8,863 nt of DNA from Thermoplasmata archaeon (lineage in GTDB: Archaea > Thermoplasmatota > E2 > DHVEG-1): the NCBI GenBank assembly GCA_030606465.1, contig JAUWGL010000025.1, positions 1 through 8,863 of the forward strand, in the 5' to 3' direction. Made by a program: the position numbers and the translations under genes. The notes under the pieces are model-generated. The model was not told the DNA's origin and searched no databases. It saw only the letters and a list, made by a program, of their open reading frames with translations. Shown here one piece after another: positions 6,362 to 8,863 of this stretch; within the stretch, counting starts at the first letter, position 1, and each line of letters opens with the position of its first letter.

Positions 6362-6670
6362 GTGATTAACGATTCTACCCTAAAAATGCAGTCGAAATCA
6401 GTTTATAAAATACCTAATGGGAAATTATTGAAAATCTCATTAATCTATAACGGGAAAGATAATACCATTGATCAAATTAGTATCATGGGTGATTTTTTTG
6501 CTTATCCTGAAGAGGCCATTGAATACATGGAGAACGAATTAAAGAATACGTTTCTTGATAAGAATTGTTTACTTGAAAAAATAAATTCTGTGATAAAAGA
6601 AAATAATATTGAATTTATTGGCCTTGATGTAGAGGGACTTACTCAGGGAATATTGATGTGTTTGAAATGA
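6362..6670 (+). CDS. lplB: Lipoate-protein ligase accessory domain protein
   Basis: A 102-residue protein matching the C-terminal accessory domain of lipoate-protein ligase. In Thermoplasma that domain is a separate protein (LplB) needed by LplA to activate lipoate. Visible pattern: a YKIPNGKLLKISL strand (15-27), ISIMGDFFAYPEEAIEYME (39-57, with the family's G-D-F-F and P-E-E), then helices ending near IEFIGLDVEGL. It should act in the cytosol as a partner of the following LplA. GTG 6362 is chosen because AGGATGA (6346-6352) lies 9 bases upstream; the next ATG (6386) has no ribosome binding site. A 28-base gap separates it from lipA, and its stop overlaps the lplA start as ATGA, so it is translationally coupled to lplA. 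Confidence 0.87.
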   Translation: MINDSTLKMQSKSVYKIPNGKLLKISLIYNGKDNTIDQISIMGDFFAYPEEAIEYMENELKNTFLDKNCLLEKINSVIKENNIEFIGLDVEGLTQGILMCLK

Positions 6671-7431
6671 AAGAAATATGGCGGCTTTTGAAAACAGAGG
6701 ATAATGCTGGTGCTGTAAATATGGCGATAGATAAAGCGGTAATAGTTTCAAATAGTAATAAGAAGGTTCCGCCAACAGTCAGATTTTTTACATGGAAACC
6801 TCCGACTATTTCAATTGGTTATTTTCAAAGTCTTGAGGAAGAAATTGATTTAAATAACTGTAAAGAATTTGGTGTTGACTATGTGCGGAGAATAACTGGT
6901 GGTGGGGCTGTTTTTCATGAAGAAGAACTTACTTATAGTATTATAATCCCCGAGTCTCATCCTCAAATTCCTAAGAATATAATGGAGAGTTATGGTAGAA
7001 TTTGTGGAGCTGTGATTAAGGGATTAAAAAATTTGGGAATTGAGAGTGAATATAAACCAATAAATGACATTATTACTAGTGGGAAAAAGATATCGGGGAA
7101 TGCGCAGACAAGGAAGATGAAAACAGTTCTTCAGCATGGTACGGTTCTGACAGATGTTGATGTTGATAAAATGTTTTCTTTGCTTAAAGTTCCTAATGAG
7201 AAGATAAAGGATAAACTCATTGCTGATGTCAAGGAGCGAGTTACTTCTATAAAGCATGTTCTTGGTAGAGAGATTCCTTTTGATGATGTTGCTAAGGCTA
7301 TGAAAAAGGGTTTTGAGGAAGAATTTAATGTTGAACTGATGGAAGGAACTTTAACTGATGAAGAAATAGATCTTGCAAAAAAGTTTGAAAAAGAATGTTT
7401 CTCTGCTCGGGATTGGAATCATCGAAGATAA
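6667..7431 (+). CDS. lplA: Lipoate-protein ligase, catalytic subunit
   Basis: Adenylates lipoate or octanoate and transfers it to a lysine of lipoyl domains (such as glycine cleavage H protein or 2-oxoacid dehydrogenase E2), working with LplB. From ATG 6667 it has 254 residues and is a stand-alone BPL/LplA/LipB domain. Signatures are RRITGGGAVFHEEE (74-87, lipoate and ATP site), NDI-x3-GKKISGNAQ (133-146, with the adenylate-contacting lysine) and HGT (157-159). It lacks the fused C-terminal domain of E. coli LplA, which the preceding lplB supplies. I chose ATG 6667 because it overlaps the lplB stop as ATGA; an in-frame GTG at 6658 would add three residues. No protein to be lipoylated is encoded in the window. 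It appears to be the last gene of the DUF63-lipA-lplB-lplA operon. Confidence 0.94.
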   Translation: MKEIWRLLKTEDNAGAVNMAIDKAVIVSNSNKKVPPTVRFFTWKPPTISIGYFQSLEEEIDLNNCKEFGVDYVRRITGGGAVFHEEELTYSIIIPESHPQIPKNIMESYGRICGAVIKGLKNLGIESEYKPINDIITSGKKISGNAQTRKMKTVLQHGTVLTDVDVDKMFSLLKVPNEKIKDKLIADVKERVTSIKHVLGREIPFDDVAKAMKKGFEEEFNVELMEGTLTDEEIDLAKKFEKECFSARDWNHRR

Positions 7432-7454
7432 AGAATTTATTGAGAGCTAAATTG

Positions 7455-7468
7455 TTTTTTTATTTTTT
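7455..7468 (+). terminator. Oligo-T terminator of the lipoate operon
   Basis: T7 (7455-7461) and T6 (7463-7468), separated by one A, begin 24 bases after the lplA stop. They overlap the last codons of the converging gene. There is no clear stem. This fits archaeal oligo-T termination, although the same bases encode the C-terminal lysines of the opposite-strand gene. Confidence 0.5.
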
Positions 7469-8863
7469 GTAGTCTTCAAGTTTTATCACAAGCTTCTGAC
7501 TATTTGTACCCATCCCAATTTCGGTTCCTCCGAATAGAGAATATTCTGCTTTTGGCATTACACCGTTTTCATTAACCCAGATTTTAGTGGAAGATGCACT
7601 ACTGTGGCTACTTGAGATCTCATATTCATAATCATTGTCTTCATAGCCAGAATCTTGTCTTTGATTTACTTCTATGACAAAGCAGTCTTCAAATGTTCCA
7701 GCAGGAACTTTCACTTTTTCCTTACCTATTACTTTTATCTCCATGGATGTTGAAATGGTTTGAGAAAAGTCTTCAAGTTCTTCTTCTATATTATACTCAT
7801 AATTTTCCTCTTCGTAAAGATCTTCTATCTCATATACTGATTCTTCTTCCTCTTCGATACCATAATCCATGCCAAAATTAAAGTCGTTTATCTCCAAAGT
7901 CATTGTAAACTCAATGATTTTTTCAAAACCAACATAAAGCTCTTCCATTTCTGGTTCCATATCCCAGTATTCCTCTGAAAACTCGATACTGAAATCTCCG
8001 TCCATACTCATTATAGGTATGCCTTCTATGTAAAATCTCATATCAGCCTTACTTTGATCTCTATCCCAGTCTATTGTATAACCCATGATAACAGGTCCAT
8101 CAAAGTCTATTGAATTCATTTCATCTTCGTAACCTATGCTTACACTTATCTCTTTTAAGATTTGCATGTACTCTGTGAAATCGATTTTATAATCCATGTA
8201 AACTGGTGTGTTATCCTCTTTCTTTACATAATAATCTGAATATATATAAAATGGGAGTTCTTCAGGAATCATATCTAACATCCCTGCGCTTGTTGAATCT
8301 GTTGAAAGATATGATGATACTTCTTTATATGACTCTATGTACTCTTTCATAGGTAGAGATATTTCCCCATTAATTTTGATCAGAATGCATTCTTCACCTT
8401 GGAATGTTTTATCACCAAGGTTTTCCTCTACTATTTCACCGATTCTAAGACCAGATATTCCAAAAATTCCACTTTGATCATAAAGCCCATATGTAGCTGT
8501 GTAGCCTTCTTTAGGAATTGAACTTACTGTTCCTCCTGATAAAGAATGCAGACTTACCTTTGGACCATGTTCTCTAACTAAGGTTGTTATTTCATTAAGA
8601 TTGCTGGAATCGTTAGGCTCTGCGTTAAAAATTATAAGGAGACTTGCTGAAATCACCATCACTGCGATTGCGATAGTGAGAACGGGTGTTAATATTCTTT
8701 TTTTCTGCGGTTGTTTTTTTCTAATTTGATTCTGTGGTTGTATATTGTAAGTTGGTGGCATGTATATCATATGTTCAATTGTTCTTGACTCTTTTGATGC
8801 ATGTGCTATCTGTTTTTCGAATGTTTTGATTTTTCCGGGTCTTGATAGGATTTCGAATTCTAT
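7460..8863 (-). CDS. Membrane-anchored acidic exported protein, 5' end possibly outside window
   Basis: Family not recognised. Counting from the first in-window ATG (8770; 436 residues), a basic, Q/K/P-rich cytosolic tail (1-26) leads to one membrane segment (28-48) and a large exported domain. Residues 305-334 are extremely acidic, rich in Glu, Asp and Tyr. The C-terminal part has VKVPAGTFEDCFVIEV (353-368) and KIWVNENGVMPKAEY (396-410), a pattern like DUF3108-type beta domains. A similar but weaker pattern lies in the N-terminal half (GDKTFQGEECILIK at 119-132; YVKKEDNTPVYMDY at 181-194), suggesting a duplication. C128 and C363 occupy matching places. The frame continues open for 31 codons upstream of ATG 8770 to the window edge, with no ribosome binding site or TATA box before that ATG, so the true start may lie beyond 8863. 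If not, the gene ends at 8770 (or ATG 8761). Confidence 0.8.
   Translation of the reverse strand: MEFEILSRPGKIKTFEKQIAHASKESRTIEHMIYMPPTYNIQPQNQIRKKQPQKKRILTPVLTIAIAVMVISASLLIIFNAEPNDSSNLNEITTLVREHGPKVSLHSLSGGTVSSIPKEGYTATYGLYDQSGIFGISGLRIGEIVEENLGDKTFQGEECILIKINGEISLPMKEYIESYKEVSSYLSTDSTSAGMLDMIPEELPFYIYSDYYVKKEDNTPVYMDYKIDFTEYMQILKEISVSIGYEDEMNSIDFDGPVIMGYTIDWDRDQSKADMRFYIEGIPIMSMDGDFSIEFSEEYWDMEPEMEELYVGFEKIIEFTMTLEINDFNFGMDYGIEEEEESVYEIEDLYEEENYEYNIEEELEDFSQTISTSMEIKVIGKEKVKVPAGTFEDCFVIEVNQRQDSGYEDNDYEYEISSSHSSASSTKIWVNENGVMPKAEYSLFGGTEIGMGTNSQKLVIKLEDYKK

Noticed and set aside
1..8863. Mobile element, CRISPR array, defence system, tRNA or rRNA
   Set aside because: No transposase, integrase, direct-repeat array, nuclease/helicase defence gene, cloverleaf or rRNA-like segment was seen; gaps between genes are short and AT-rich.

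Overview
The window looks like a gene-dense, AT-rich piece of a euryarchaeal chromosome, most probably from the Thermoplasmata (Thermoplasmatota). The evidence is a glycerol-1-phosphate dehydrogenase (first committed step of archaeal ether lipids), an archaeal UPF0179 protein, an archaeal DUF63 membrane protein, a split LplB/LplA lipoate ligase of the Thermoplasma type, TATA-like boxes, oligo-T terminators and a mix of leadered (Shine-Dalgarno, SD) and apparently leaderless starts. The exact lineage cannot be fixed from the sequence alone. No mobile element, CRISPR array, tRNA, rRNA or phage gene was seen.

Left part, all on the + strand: a small DUF6015-like protein (44-451), a poly-T terminator, then a complete metK (568-1743) behind its own promoter. 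This MetK is the bacterial/eukaryotic type, not the diverged archaeal S-adenosylmethionine synthetase usually expected here. Next come an AU-rich region with an imperfect inverted repeat, a 75-residue PC4-like protein (1867-2094) and a membrane-anchored, sequon-rich surface protein (about 2215-2868).

Middle: egsA and a UPF0179 gene form a two-gene operon on the - strand (4390 down to 2865). It converges on the surface-protein gene with a 4-base tail-to-tail overlap. A 51-base gap with a shared TATA-like core separates egsA from a divergent + operon.

Right part: the + operon reads DUF63 membrane protein - lipA - lplB - lplA (4442-7431), with overlaps or short gaps. It carries a sulfur-insertion enzyme (LipA) plus both halves of a split ligase. 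Such an operon could make lipoyl-proteins by ligating octanoate or lipoate, with no LipB octanoyltransferase in the window. MetK supplies the S-adenosylmethionine that LipA consumes, but that is a metabolic link only. A converging - strand gene (7460 to the window edge) encodes a membrane-anchored, very acidic exported protein of unknown role; its reading frame stays open to the right edge, so its true start may lie outside.

The points most worth following are the bacterial-type MetK with an altered active-site loop, the DUF63/lipoate operon, and the internally duplicated eight-cysteine UPF0179 protein coupled to egsA.
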